A DNA stretch of 64,000 nt from Emticicia sp051209875 (GTDB lineage Bacteria; Bacteroidota; Bacteroidia; Cytophagales; Spirosomataceae), in assembly GCF_051209875.1 (NCBI RefSeq), contig NZ_JBNTQY010000001.1, forward strand, positions 1,426,001-1,490,000, given 5' to 3'. A model generated the notes under the pieces. That model saw only the letters and a program-made list of their open reading frames with translations. It searched no databases and was not told where the DNA came from. Position numbers and translations under genes: made by a program. Below, piece after piece: positions 7,617-15,241 of the stretch (the first letter of the stretch is position 1; every line of letters starts with the position of its first letter).

Positions 7617-10340
7617 ATGAAAAAAACACAAAACTTCATCAAAGGTGTAATTGTATTTGTTCTTTTAAATACAGTATTCTCAATTGAAGCTCAACAAAAA
7701 ATTGACTTAATTAAGAATGAACCTGGAAAAATTAGAGGTCAGAAAGAAGCTGACGATGACCCAGAAGGAAGAAAAAATGCTGAATTAGAGCGTGTTTCTT
7801 TGCCAGATGGAAAAGTCCCTTATAATGAAATGATGAAAGCACAAGTACTTGTTGATGGTATTTTGAAAACCTATAGTGCTATCACTGGTATTGAATGGAA
7901 AGAAAGAGGCCCTAATAATATTGGTGGTCGGACACGTGCTTTGATGTTTGACCCAAATGATGCTACCCATAAAAAAGTTTGGGCAGGTGGCGTTGCAGGA
8001 GGAATTTGGTATAATACTGATATTACAAATGCAGCAACATCTTGGATAAAAGTAAATGATTTTTGGGACAATTTAGCAATTTCATGTATTGCCTACGACC
8101 CCTCTAATCCACAGGTATTTTATGTAGGAACAGGTGAAGGTTATGGTAATTCAGATGCTACAGCTGGAGGTGGAATTTGGAAAACTACCAATGGTGGAGC
8201 TACTTGGAAAAGACTATTAAGTACAATGCCCGATTTTAATGTAACAACTGGACTTGGTTATGCCTTTCAGAATATACAGAAAATTGTAGTCACCTCTACG
8301 GGAGTTGTTTATGCAGGTACGCAAGGTGGTTTGGCAAAATCAAGCGATGGCGGTAACACATGGACACTGATTACATCGGGTGGTTTACCTACTGTCATTA
8401 CATCTTCGTTTGTTTCTGATATTGCTATCGGAACCGATGGAATACTATTTGTAGCTTATGGGCGATTTTATGATTCTGTTGGTCTGACTGGCACAAAAAG
8501 CCAAGTATATCGCTCTACTACCTCTGCAGGAACCACTTGGACAAACATCACTCCTGCAGGAATCCCTGCTAACAGTAGTCGAACATCCATTGCTTTAGCT
8601 GCATCAACCAGCGGAGCGACTCAAAAGATTTATGTACTTTCGCATAATTATTCAAATAATGGGGTAGGGTACTTTAAAAGCTCAATAGATGCAGGCACTA
8701 CATGGACTACGACCATTACCCCTCCAAACAATGGATTAACACCCGATTATACTAATGGACAAGCGTGGTATGACTTGCCAATAAGTGTACATCCAACTAA
8801 TCCTAATATTGTAATCGTTGGTGGAGCAACTCATGCCCGTAGCATTGATGGAGGAGTCACTTGGTACACTTTTGAATATTGCTATTTAAATGATTCTCAA
8901 CCATTAATTTGTGCTCCAGCAGCAACTTGTATTCATCCCGACCATCATGCTTTTCTTTTTCGCCCAGGTAGCCTTAATGAAGTGGTGATGGCAAATGATG
9001 GCGGCGTTTTTTACTCTTCTAATTATGGCGATAATACTGTGGTTTTGCCCGCTGGTTTAGTTTTCGGTGAAAGGAATAAAGACTATAATGTTACACAATA
9101 TTATAATGCGGCAATTGCTAATACTGCCAATGATGGGTATGTATATGCTGGAGCTCAAGACAATGGAACGCATATTATCAGAACTTCACCGAATGTCATT
9201 GGTTGCGGAGCAATAGCCAACGGAGGTGATGGAGTAGCGGCTTTAGTTGATCAAAATGATCCAAATACTGTAATAATGTCGTATGTTTATGCCAATCATT
9301 ATTTGTTTGATAGAGAAGGAAATTATAAAAAAACCTTAGTTGGATTAAATAATGGAACTTTTATTAATCCCTGTGATTTTGATTCTCCTGCCAATGTTTT
9401 TTGGACCTATGGGGGGCAGGCAAGTGGATCAGGTTTTATTAGAACTTATCTTTATCGAGTTGATGGCATCACAGGGGGCGTTTCAAACGCCAGTACAAGA
9501 CCTTACTTTGATGTTGCAACGCCTGCAAATTTGGCTCCGAATTTAAGGTTTATAAAAGTTGCTAAAGCAGCAAACACACTTTTTGTGGGTACTGGGAATG
9601 GAGAAGTCTATAAGCTTGTCTATACTTCTCCTTCATTGGTTTTAACTGCTACAAAAATAATGACAGGCTTGACAGGATTCATTTCGTGTATTGATATTGG
9701 AGCAACCGATAATGAATTAATAGTTACCTCTTCAACTTTTAGTGTTAAATCAGTATATTATACCAACAATGGAGGTACAACTTGGACAAGTAAGGATGAA
9801 TCAACTTATGGGCTTCCTAATATTCCTGTAAGGTATGCATTGTTTAATCCCCTAAACTATAAACAAGTATTGATTTCAACCGACATGGGAGTTTGGTCAA
9901 CCAATGATATTACTGCCGTAAATCCTGGCTGGGCTTTAACAAACTCAGGACTTGCTCATGTTCGTTGCGAGTCAATGCGTTATCGCTCGGCAGATAATAC
10001 TGTAATATTGGCAACGCATGGTAGAGGTACTTTTACAACAAAGTTATCAGCTACTCCTTTATGCCAAAATACTTATACGCTTATCTCTCCTTATGACAAC
10101 AAAACCACTGGCACTTCTGTATATCAGGCATCACAGACAATATCGGCAACTAATAAAATACAAACAGGTGCGAATGTAACGTATAAAGCAGGAAAATACA
10201 TTGAACTAAAACCAACCAATCCAAATGATGGTGGCCCAGGTTTTTTGGCTGATACTGGCTCAGTATTCTATGCTTACATTACAGGTTGTGTTGCATCAAT
10301 TGTTGCTCCTCCAGATGCCCCAGAAGAAACTAAAAAATAA
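7617..10340 (+). CDS. Exported BNR/sortilin-type beta-propeller protein
   Basis: I start it at the ATG at 7617 because the signal peptide (MKKTQNFIKGVIVFVLLNTV, cleaved near IEAQ) begins there; the upstream TTG lies inside the promoter. The 907-residue product has repeated units of the kind GGIWKTTNGGATWKRL, GGLAKSSDGGNTWTLI, ARSIDGGVTWYTF and VYYTNNGGTTWTSK, that is SxDGGxTW Asp-boxes of BNR/sortilin propellers. Such propellers occur in secreted glycoside hydrolases and in adhesive surface proteins; no catalytic residues of sialidases can be recognised. There is no clear T9SS sorting domain at the C-terminus, which ends with an acidic-basic tail (PDAPEETKK). Confidence 0.8.
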   Translation: MKKTQNFIKGVIVFVLLNTVFSIEAQQKIDLIKNEPGKIRGQKEADDDPEGRKNAELERVSLPDGKVPYNEMMKAQVLVDGILKTYSAITGIEWKERGPNNIGGRTRALMFDPNDATHKKVWAGGVAGGIWYNTDITNAATSWIKVNDFWDNLAISCIAYDPSNPQVFYVGTGEGYGNSDATAGGGIWKTTNGGATWKRLLSTMPDFNVTTGLGYAFQNIQKIVVTSTGVVYAGTQGGLAKSSDGGNTWTLITSGGLPTVITSSFVSDIAIGTDGILFVAYGRFYDSVGLTGTKSQVYRSTTSAGTTWTNITPAGIPANSSRTSIALAASTSGATQKIYVLSHNYSNNGVGYFKSSIDAGTTWTTTITPPNNGLTPDYTNGQAWYDLPISVHPTNPNIVIVGGATHARSIDGGVTWYTFEYCYLNDSQPLICAPAATCIHPDHHAFLFRPGSLNEVVMANDGGVFYSSNYGDNTVVLPAGLVFGERNKDYNVTQYYNAAIANTANDGYVYAGAQDNGTHIIRTSPNVIGCGAIANGGDGVAALVDQNDPNTVIMSYVYANHYLFDREGNYKKTLVGLNNGTFINPCDFDSPANVFWTYGGQASGSGFIRTYLYRVDGITGGVSNASTRPYFDVATPANLAPNLRFIKVAKAANTLFVGTGNGEVYKLVYTSPSLVLTATKIMTGLTGFISCIDIGATDNELIVTSSTFSVKSVYYTNNGGTTWTSKDESTYGLPNIPVRYALFNPLNYKQVLISTDMGVWSTNDITAVNPGWALTNSGLAHVRCESMRYRSADNTVILATHGRGTFTTKLSATPLCQNTYTLISPYDNKTTGTSVYQASQTISATNKIQTGANVTYKAGKYIELKPTNPNDGGPGFLADTGSVFYAYITGCVASIVAPPDAPEETKK

Positions 10341-10411
10341 TTTTTATATAATTCCAACTATTTGCACGAATTTTGAATCATATCTTTTAATGAACTAAAA
10401 TATTTATTCAA

Positions 10412-10834
10412 ATGAAAAAGGTAATATTGTCAATCGTCATTAGCGTTTTTTATCTGAGTTGCGGAAAAATAGAGGTGCTTCCAGAAGGAACAATAGAAGG
10501 AAGATTTGAAATAGGTCCTCTTTGTGGCGTCGAGCCAATAACTGCTGATGAGCAGCATCCATGTGGATTGAGCTTTGAAGCCTTAGATAAAATTTATGAA
10601 GTTTATAAGGTACAATTAATCAATACCAACACATCGGCCGTTGTCGCTGAAAAGAAAATGGACCATACAGGTATGTTTAGCTTTACTGTTCCTGAAGGTT
10701 CATATAACTTGGATTATACACCACATATTCTGTATGGTAGTAATAAACCAAGTTCAGATAAAGCCATTAATTTGGCAGTAAAGGCAAGCCAAGTAACAAC
10801 TGTAAATATTACAGTAAATACAGGACTGAGATAA
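10412..10834 (+). CDS. Small lipoprotein with beta-sandwich-like fold
   Basis: A 140-residue protein with a lipoprotein signal peptide; the lipobox is YLSC with Cys17. The mature part contains a carboxypeptidase-regulatory-like pattern (HTGMFSFTVPEGSYNLDYTPH, then VTTVNITVNTGLR) and three further cysteines (CGVEP, HPCG). No enzymatic motif is present. It starts 71 bases after the BNR protein in the same direction and is followed by a strong terminator, so the two probably share a transcript and may act together at the cell surface. The family is not recognised. Confidence 0.75.
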   Translation: MKKVILSIVISVFYLSCGKIEVLPEGTIEGRFEIGPLCGVEPITADEQHPCGLSFEALDKIYEVYKVQLINTNTSAVVAEKKMDHTGMFSFTVPEGSYNLDYTPHILYGSNKPSSDKAINLAVKASQVTTVNITVNTGLR

Positions 10835-10860
10835 TATAAAATTTGATTATTATCCAAGGA

Positions 10861-10891
10861 AAGCATCGCCATTGAGAGCGATGCTTTTTTG
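10861..10891 (+). terminator. Intrinsic terminator, AGCATCGC stem (second copy)
   Basis: AAGCATCGC and GCGATGCTT form a 9-base-pair stem with an 8-base loop, followed by a T-tract. It ends the BNR-lipoprotein transcript. The open frame upstream of the next gene begins inside this hairpin, which supports the later start at 10980. Confidence 0.88.
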
Positions 10892-10979
10892 TTTAAAAAC
10901 TCTAAGGTTTTTTCATGCGATAAGATTACTTTTGAAGAAAAATCCAGAAAAAGGCAAACAATACATAATACAGAAGAAA

Positions 10980-12050
10980 ATGGCAGAAAAAAACATTGAA
11001 TTTCTTTACAAATACCTAAATAATGCTTCTCCAACTGGCTTTGAAGCTCCAGGACAGCAAATTTGGTTGGATTATATCAAACCTTATATTGACGAACAGA
11101 TCATTGATGTTTATGGTACTGCGGTGGGCGTAATAAATCCTGGCCAACCTTATAAAGTAGTCATTGAAGCTCATTCTGACGAAATTTCTTGGTTTGTTAA
11201 TTATATTACTGAAGATGGTTACATTTATGTTCGTCGCAATGGTGGTTCTGATCATCAAATCGCTCCATCAAAAAGAGTAAATATTCATACCCGTAAAGGT
11301 ATTGTGAAAGGCATTTTTGGCTGGCCTGCAATTCATGTGCGTGAAGCAGCTACCGAAGAAAAACCAACGCTAAAAAATATTTTTATTGATGTAGGTGCTG
11401 CTAAAAAGGCAGAGGTAGAAGAAATGGGTATCCATGTGGGTTGTGTGATTACTTTTGAAGATTCTTTGATGGAGTTGAATAGCAAATTCTATGTAGGACG
11501 TGCTTTAGATAATCGAATGGGTGGCTATATTGTGGCAGAAGTAGCACGAAAATTGAAAGAAAACAATATCACTTTGCCTTTTACACTTTATGTCGTGAAT
11601 GCTGTACAAGAAGAAATAGGCTTGCGTGGTTCAGAAATGATTTCTCGCCGATTAAAGCCCGATGTGGCAATATGTTGCGATGTTATCCATGATACACAAT
11701 CGCCCATGTATAATAAAAAAACAGATGGTGATTTGGCTTGTGGTAAAGGCCCAGTTTTAACTTATGGCCCAGCTGTTCAAAATAATTTATTGAATTTTAT
11801 CATTGATGTAGCCAACGAAAAAAGCATTCCTTTTCAGAGAGCCGCAGCCAGTCGTTCCACAGGAACTGACACTGATTCATTTGCTTATTCGGCAGAAGGT
11901 GTAGCATCAGCATTGATTTCTTTGCCACAAAAATATATGCACACTACCGTAGAAATGTGCCATAAAGACGATATTAATGCTTGTATTGAAATGTATTATG
12001 AAGTTTTGTTGAAGTTAGAAGCAGGACAAGACTTTAGGTATATCAAGTAA
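10980..12050 (+). CDS. M42 family metallopeptidase
   Basis: A cytoplasmic zinc- or cobalt-dependent aminopeptidase of the glutamyl aminopeptidase/FrvX type. I start at ATG 10980 (MAEKNIEF), giving 356 residues, the usual M42 length; the longer frame begins inside a terminator. Metal and catalytic residues are visible in order: EAHSDE (His ligand), GRALDNRMG (bridging Asp), QEEIGLRGS (catalytic and ligand Glu), CCDVIHD (Asp ligand), and KYMHTTVEMCH (final His). EAHSDE replaces the more common HxDE form with Met or Leu after His. Members form tetrahedral dodecamers that trim peptides after proteasome-like or Clp degradation. The gene stands alone and ends in a strong hairpin. Confidence 0.92.
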   Translation: MAEKNIEFLYKYLNNASPTGFEAPGQQIWLDYIKPYIDEQIIDVYGTAVGVINPGQPYKVVIEAHSDEISWFVNYITEDGYIYVRRNGGSDHQIAPSKRVNIHTRKGIVKGIFGWPAIHVREAATEEKPTLKNIFIDVGAAKKAEVEEMGIHVGCVITFEDSLMELNSKFYVGRALDNRMGGYIVAEVARKLKENNITLPFTLYVVNAVQEEIGLRGSEMISRRLKPDVAICCDVIHDTQSPMYNKKTDGDLACGKGPVLTYGPAVQNNLLNFIIDVANEKSIPFQRAAASRSTGTDTDSFAYSAEGVASALISLPQKYMHTTVEMCHKDDINACIEMYYEVLLKLEAGQDFRYIK

Positions 12051-12077
12051 ACATAAGCTATTAATATTTAGTTTTTG

Positions 12078-12115
12078 AAAAAATATTTCCAAAAATACTT
12101 GGAAATATTTTTTAT
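12078..12115 (+). terminator. Terminator after M42 peptidase
   Basis: A perfect 15-base-pair stem (12078-12092 with 12099-12113, ending ATATTTCCAA / TTGGAAATAT) with a 6-base loop and a T-rich right side. It is 27 bases after the stop codon. Confidence 0.85.
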
Positions 12116-12123
12116 ATAAAGTT

Positions 12124-12140
12124 ACTTTGTAACACAAAGT
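12124..12140 (+). promoter_or_regulatory. 17-base operator, copy 1
   Basis: ACTTTGTAACACAAAGT is a 7-3-7 palindrome. Its exact reverse complement stands at 15195-15211, upstream of another membrane-protein gene, and both copies are followed by TCTTTTTAA. It overlaps a possible -7 element (TACTTTG) for the DUF1361 gene, whose ATG is 13 bases downstream. The likely binder is the winged-helix protein encoded at 14882-15175. Confidence 0.7.
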
Positions 12141-12153
12141 TCTTTTTAAAATA

Positions 12154-12849
12154 ATGTATCTAAGAAAAATCCAAATATCATTCTCAATTAGCAGAGCAAC
12201 GTTAAGTTTAGTTTTACTAACCTTTCTAAGTTGCATTTTACTGATAATCAGGGTAGTAGAAACACAACAATTGCGAGGATTATTTCTCCTTTGGAATCTT
12301 TTTTTGGCTTGGATGCCTTTGTTTTTTGCACTTATGGCAAGAAGAATGGCTTCTTCAAAATCAGCAATTACTAAATCCAAACAAATACTTATCTATACAA
12401 CTTTAGCATTATGGCTTTTATTTTTTCCTAATTCACCTTATATTATTACAGATTTAATACACTTGGGTGAATACAATAATCAAATTCTGTGGTTCGATAC
12501 TGTTGGCTTTTTTATTGCAGCTTTGGCAGGAATGGCAACGGGACTTTATTCGCTCTATGTGGCTCATCAGGTACTTAATCAATTGCTTAGCAGCTTAATA
12601 GCTTGGGTAATCATCTCTATAAGTATTATACTTTCGGGTTTTGGTTTATATTTAGGGCGATTTGTTCGCTTCAATAGTTGGGATTTATTTACCAATCCTT
12701 TCCATTTATTTCGTCAATCGTTGCATGAAATGAGAAATCCATTGGCGATGCAAACAACGATGGTTTTTACGCTGGTTGTGATGGTATTATATATTTCTAT
12801 GATTATCTTAATTCCCAATCGCCATGCAAGTATTAAAAATGTTGCGTAG
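12154..12849 (+). CDS. DUF1361 family membrane protein
   Basis: A 231-residue protein with about six to seven hydrophobic membrane segments. The family-typical stretch LWLLFFPNSPYIITDLIHL (about residues 89-107) identifies DUF1361, a family of unknown function. It begins a run of co-directional genes in which the next one (dgkA-like) overlaps its 3' end by 26 bases. It lies directly behind the 17-base operator, so it is probably the first gene of a regulated unit. No catalytic motif is apparent. Confidence 0.8.
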   Translation: MYLRKIQISFSISRATLSLVLLTFLSCILLIIRVVETQQLRGLFLLWNLFLAWMPLFFALMARRMASSKSAITKSKQILIYTTLALWLLFFPNSPYIITDLIHLGEYNNQILWFDTVGFFIAALAGMATGLYSLYVAHQVLNQLLSSLIAWVIISISIILSGFGLYLGRFVRFNSWDLFTNPFHLFRQSLHEMRNPLAMQTTMVFTLVVMVLYISMIILIPNRHASIKNVA

Positions 12850-13180
12850 CTTTAAGTATGCTATTCGAGGATTAGATTTTTTGGTTGAAGAAAATAATAC
12901 AAAATTTCATTTATTAGCTGCTATAATTGTTTCATTAGTAGGATTTTATGTAAAACTGTCAGCTAATGAATGGGCAATTGTTATTATTCAAATCGGTATT
13001 GTGTTAGCTGCAGAAGCATTTAATACAGCCATCGAAAAACTCAGTGATTTTGTTTCACCTGAGCATCAAATACTCATCGGGAAAGTAAAAGATTTATCGG
13101 CAGCAGCAGTTTTGATTGTTTCAGTTATTGCTGTAATTATTGGAATTATTATATTTTTGCCAAAGATTTTAAGCATTTAA
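12824..13180 (+). CDS. Diacylglycerol kinase family protein
   Basis: A small integral membrane kinase of the DgkA/undecaprenol kinase family, with 118 residues and three membrane segments. The signature AAEAFNTAIEKLSDFVSPEHQ carries the Glu and Asn residues that bind Mg-ATP, and KVKDLSAAAVL follows; these are the conserved DgkA blocks. Substrates in the family are diacylglycerol (Gram-negative) or undecaprenol (Gram-positive); I cannot tell which applies. It overlaps the DUF1361 gene by 26 bases if the first ATG is used. An in-frame ATG at 12839 (MLRSFKYAIRG) would shorten the overlap and is equally plausible. Confidence 0.9.
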   Translation: MQVLKMLRSFKYAIRGLDFLVEENNTKFHLLAAIIVSLVGFYVKLSANEWAIVIIQIGIVLAAEAFNTAIEKLSDFVSPEHQILIGKVKDLSAAAVLIVSVIAVIIGIIIFLPKILSI

Positions 13181-13189
13181 GAAATAAAA

Positions 13190-14146
13190 ATGAACGACTT
13201 GAAGATTGCTACGGCACAATTTGAAAATAAAAGTGGTGATAAAAGCTATAATCTTGAAATGATTAGACAATTATCATTCAAGGCGGCTCAGGAAGGGGCT
13301 GATGTCATTGCGTTTCATGAATGTTCGATTACTGGTTATACTTTTGCTCGCCATCTATCGAAAGAACAGATGTTGGAAGTAGCAGAAATTATTCCCGAAG
13401 GGCCAAGTATTCAGCAGTTGATTGAAATCGCAAAAGCCAATAATATCGTAGTTTTAGCAGGCTTGTTTGAAAAAGATATTGATGATAAATTATACAAAGC
13501 TTATGTTTGTGTTGATAAAAATGGCTTGGTAGCAAAATACAGAAAATTACATCCTTTTATTAATCCACACCTCACGCCTGGCAATGAATATGTAGTTTTC
13601 GACTTGCTCGGTTGGAAATGTGGCATTTTGATTTGTTATGATAATAACATTATTGAAAATGTGAGGGCAACTAATTTATTGGGAGCGGATATTATTTTTA
13701 TGCCGCATGTAACCATGTGTACGCCTTCAACTCGACCAGGAGCTGGTTTTGTTGACCCAAAATTATGGGAAAATCGGGAGCAAGATCCTACTTCTTTGAG
13801 AATTGAATTTGATGGTTTAAAAGGACGTGCTTGGTTGATGAAATGGCTACCCGCAAGAGCTTATGATAATGCTATTTATGCGATTTTCTCCAATCCAATT
13901 GGTATGGATGATGACCAACTTAAAAATGGTTGCTCAATGATCATTGATCCTTTTGGAGATATAATTGCCGAATGTCGCAATCTTGGAAATGATATTGCCA
14001 TGGCTGTTTGTACGGCTGAAAAACTTAAACAAGCGGGTGGTTATCGCTATAAGAAAGCACGAAGAACAGAGCTATATAAAGATATTTTAGTAAAGGATAA
14101 TATTTCTGAACAAAAAGTTGTTTGGATGTCCAACGAAAACCTGTAA
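13190..14146 (+). CDS. Carbon-nitrogen hydrolase (nitrilase superfamily)
   Basis: A cytoplasmic amidohydrolase of 318 residues with the Glu-Lys-Cys triad in the expected order: Glu in FHECSITGY, Lys in KYRKLHPF, and the nucleophile Cys in GILICYDN. It has the length and layout of the N-carbamoylputrescine amidohydrolase/aliphatic amidase branch, but the substrate cannot be read from sequence. The insertion around TRPGAGFVDPKLWENREQD, after the catalytic cysteine, may shape the active site. It starts 9 bases after the DgkA-like gene, so it is probably co-transcribed with it. The 3' end overlaps an unlikely upstream start of the next gene. Confidence 0.88.
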   Translation: MNDLKIATAQFENKSGDKSYNLEMIRQLSFKAAQEGADVIAFHECSITGYTFARHLSKEQMLEVAEIIPEGPSIQQLIEIAKANNIVVLAGLFEKDIDDKLYKAYVCVDKNGLVAKYRKLHPFINPHLTPGNEYVVFDLLGWKCGILICYDNNIIENVRATNLLGADIIFMPHVTMCTPSTRPGAGFVDPKLWENREQDPTSLRIEFDGLKGRAWLMKWLPARAYDNAIYAIFSNPIGMDDDQLKNGCSMIIDPFGDIIAECRNLGNDIAMAVCTAEKLKQAGGYRYKKARRTELYKDILVKDNISEQKVVWMSNENL

Positions 14147-14154
14147 TTTACAAC

Positions 14155-14802
14155 ATGAACGAACATCTCGAAAATCTCAAAGAAATTCGCTCCTTGATGG
14201 AACGCTCCTCGAAATTCCTTTCCTTGAGTGGACTTTCGGGTATTTCTGCTGGAATATGTGCATTAATTGGAGCTTGGTATGCTTATGCCAAACTTAATGT
14301 TGATGGCTCAAGTGTATTAAGTAATCCAGAGATTAGGCATGAAGTTGTGCCGCAATTGGTTATAGGAGCGTTATTTGTTTTATTTTTTGCCTTTTTGTTT
14401 GGAGTATTGTTTACTGTTAGAAAAGCAAGGAAACAAGGGCTAAATGTTTGGAATAGAACCTCAAAACTACTATTACTCAACCTTATGATTCCATTAGGTG
14501 CAGGAGGAGGCTTTTGTTTGGGAATGCTTTATCATGGTTTTTTTTGGTTGTGTTTTCCCGCCACACTCGTTTTCTATGGTGTAGCATTGGTTAGTGCCAG
14601 CAAATACACTTTACATGATATTTTTTATTTGGGAATTGCTGAAATAGTTTTAGGAATTATTGCTTTGTTTTTAGCAAAATATAATCTCATTTGTTGGGCA
14701 ATTGGATTTGGAGTTTTGCACATTGTTTATGGTACCGTAATGTATTTTAAATATGATATTGCTCCAAAACATCGAGAATTACATTCTCCAATTGAGGATT
14801 AG
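14155..14802 (+). CDS. Membrane protein of unknown function
   Basis: I take the ATG at 14155 (MNEHLENLKEIRSLMERSS), 8 bases after the nitrilase stop, over the longer frame overlapping that gene. The 215-residue product has a short polar N-terminal helix and about six membrane segments, some with Gly-rich small-residue patterns (GLSGISAGICALIGAWYAY; IPLGAGGGFCLGMLYHG). The family is common in Bacteroidota next to a small winged-helix regulator, as here (80 bases upstream of it). The pairing suggests a membrane protein controlled by that regulator, but no function is known to me. Confidence 0.75.
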   Translation: MNEHLENLKEIRSLMERSSKFLSLSGLSGISAGICALIGAWYAYAKLNVDGSSVLSNPEIRHEVVPQLVIGALFVLFFAFLFGVLFTVRKARKQGLNVWNRTSKLLLLNLMIPLGAGGGFCLGMLYHGFFWLCFPATLVFYGVALVSASKYTLHDIFYLGIAEIVLGIIALFLAKYNLICWAIGFGVLHIVYGTVMYFKYDIAPKHRELHSPIED

Positions 14803-14833
14803 GGTGTATTTAATTGATTGATTATCAGTATTT

Positions 14834-14878
14834 TATAAGCTAAAAGCTAACTGCTAAGCGGAACGCCGCCCGTAGCCA
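14834..14878. repeat. Heptamer repeat with GC-rich core
   Basis: Units TATAAGC, TAAAAGC, TAACTGC, TAAGCGG run in seven-base steps into the core AGCGGAACGCCGCCCG. A nearly identical core (AGCGGTACGCTGCCCG) lies inside parC at 46063-46079. The element ends two bases before the regulator start codon. Confidence 0.6.
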
Positions 14879-14881
14879 ATT

Positions 14882-15175
14882 ATGCAAATATTACAAAACT
14901 TCAATAAAGCATTTGAAAGCAAAGCTCGACTGGGAATAATGTCGGTGCTAATGGTTAATGACGAGGTAAGTTTCATTGTTTTGAAAGACCTCTTGTCTTT
15001 GACTGATGGTAATTTAGCAACGCATTTACGAGCTTTAGAGGAAGCAAATTATATTACATTTAAGAAAGAATTTATCGGACGCAAACCAAGTACGGTTTAT
15101 AGCGTGACCGATGAAGGGAAAACTGCTTTTGAACAGCACCTCAATGAGTTAGAAAAGTTTATTAAAGGGGGATAA
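14882..15175 (+). CDS. Small winged-helix transcriptional regulator
   Basis: A 97-residue single-domain protein. Residues 1-90 read as a winged helix: SKARLGIMSVLM (helix 1), SFIVLKDLLSLTDGNLATHLRALEEANYI (helix-turn-helix), and KKEFIGRKPSTVYSVTDEGKTAFEQHL (wing and dimer helix). This is the HTH_34 type of the MarR/ArsR-like group, without metal-binding cysteines. It sits between membrane-protein genes on the same strand. A 17-base palindrome lies 20 bases after its stop and again upstream of the DUF1361 gene; a dimer of this size would fit that site. It is likely a local repressor. Confidence 0.88.
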   Translation: MQILQNFNKAFESKARLGIMSVLMVNDEVSFIVLKDLLSLTDGNLATHLRALEEANYITFKKEFIGRKPSTVYSVTDEGKTAFEQHLNELEKFIKGG

Positions 15176-15194
15176 TTGTTTTTTTTGTATATAT

Positions 15195-15211
15195 ACTTTG
15201 TGTTACAAAGT
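15195..15211 (+). promoter_or_regulatory. 17-base operator, copy 2
   Basis: ACTTTGTGTTACAAAGT is the exact reverse complement of the site at 12124-12140, and both are followed by TCTTTTTAA. It lies 30 bases before the DUF4153-like start codon and overlaps a possible -7 element (TACTTTG). Confidence 0.7.
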
Positions 15212-15241
15212 TCTTTTTAATACATTTAAATAAAAACTTAG

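Noticed and set aside
10872..10979. N-terminal extension of the M42 peptidase
   Set aside because: The start would lie inside a terminator hairpin and the extension has no counterpart in the family.
10714..11034. Minus-strand 106-codon open frame
   Set aside because: It overlaps the lipoprotein end, the terminator and the M42 start; low-complexity composition typical of an antisense shadow.
12015..12380. Minus-strand 121-codon open frame
   Set aside because: Antisense to the DUF1361 gene and crosses the M42 terminator; no family features.
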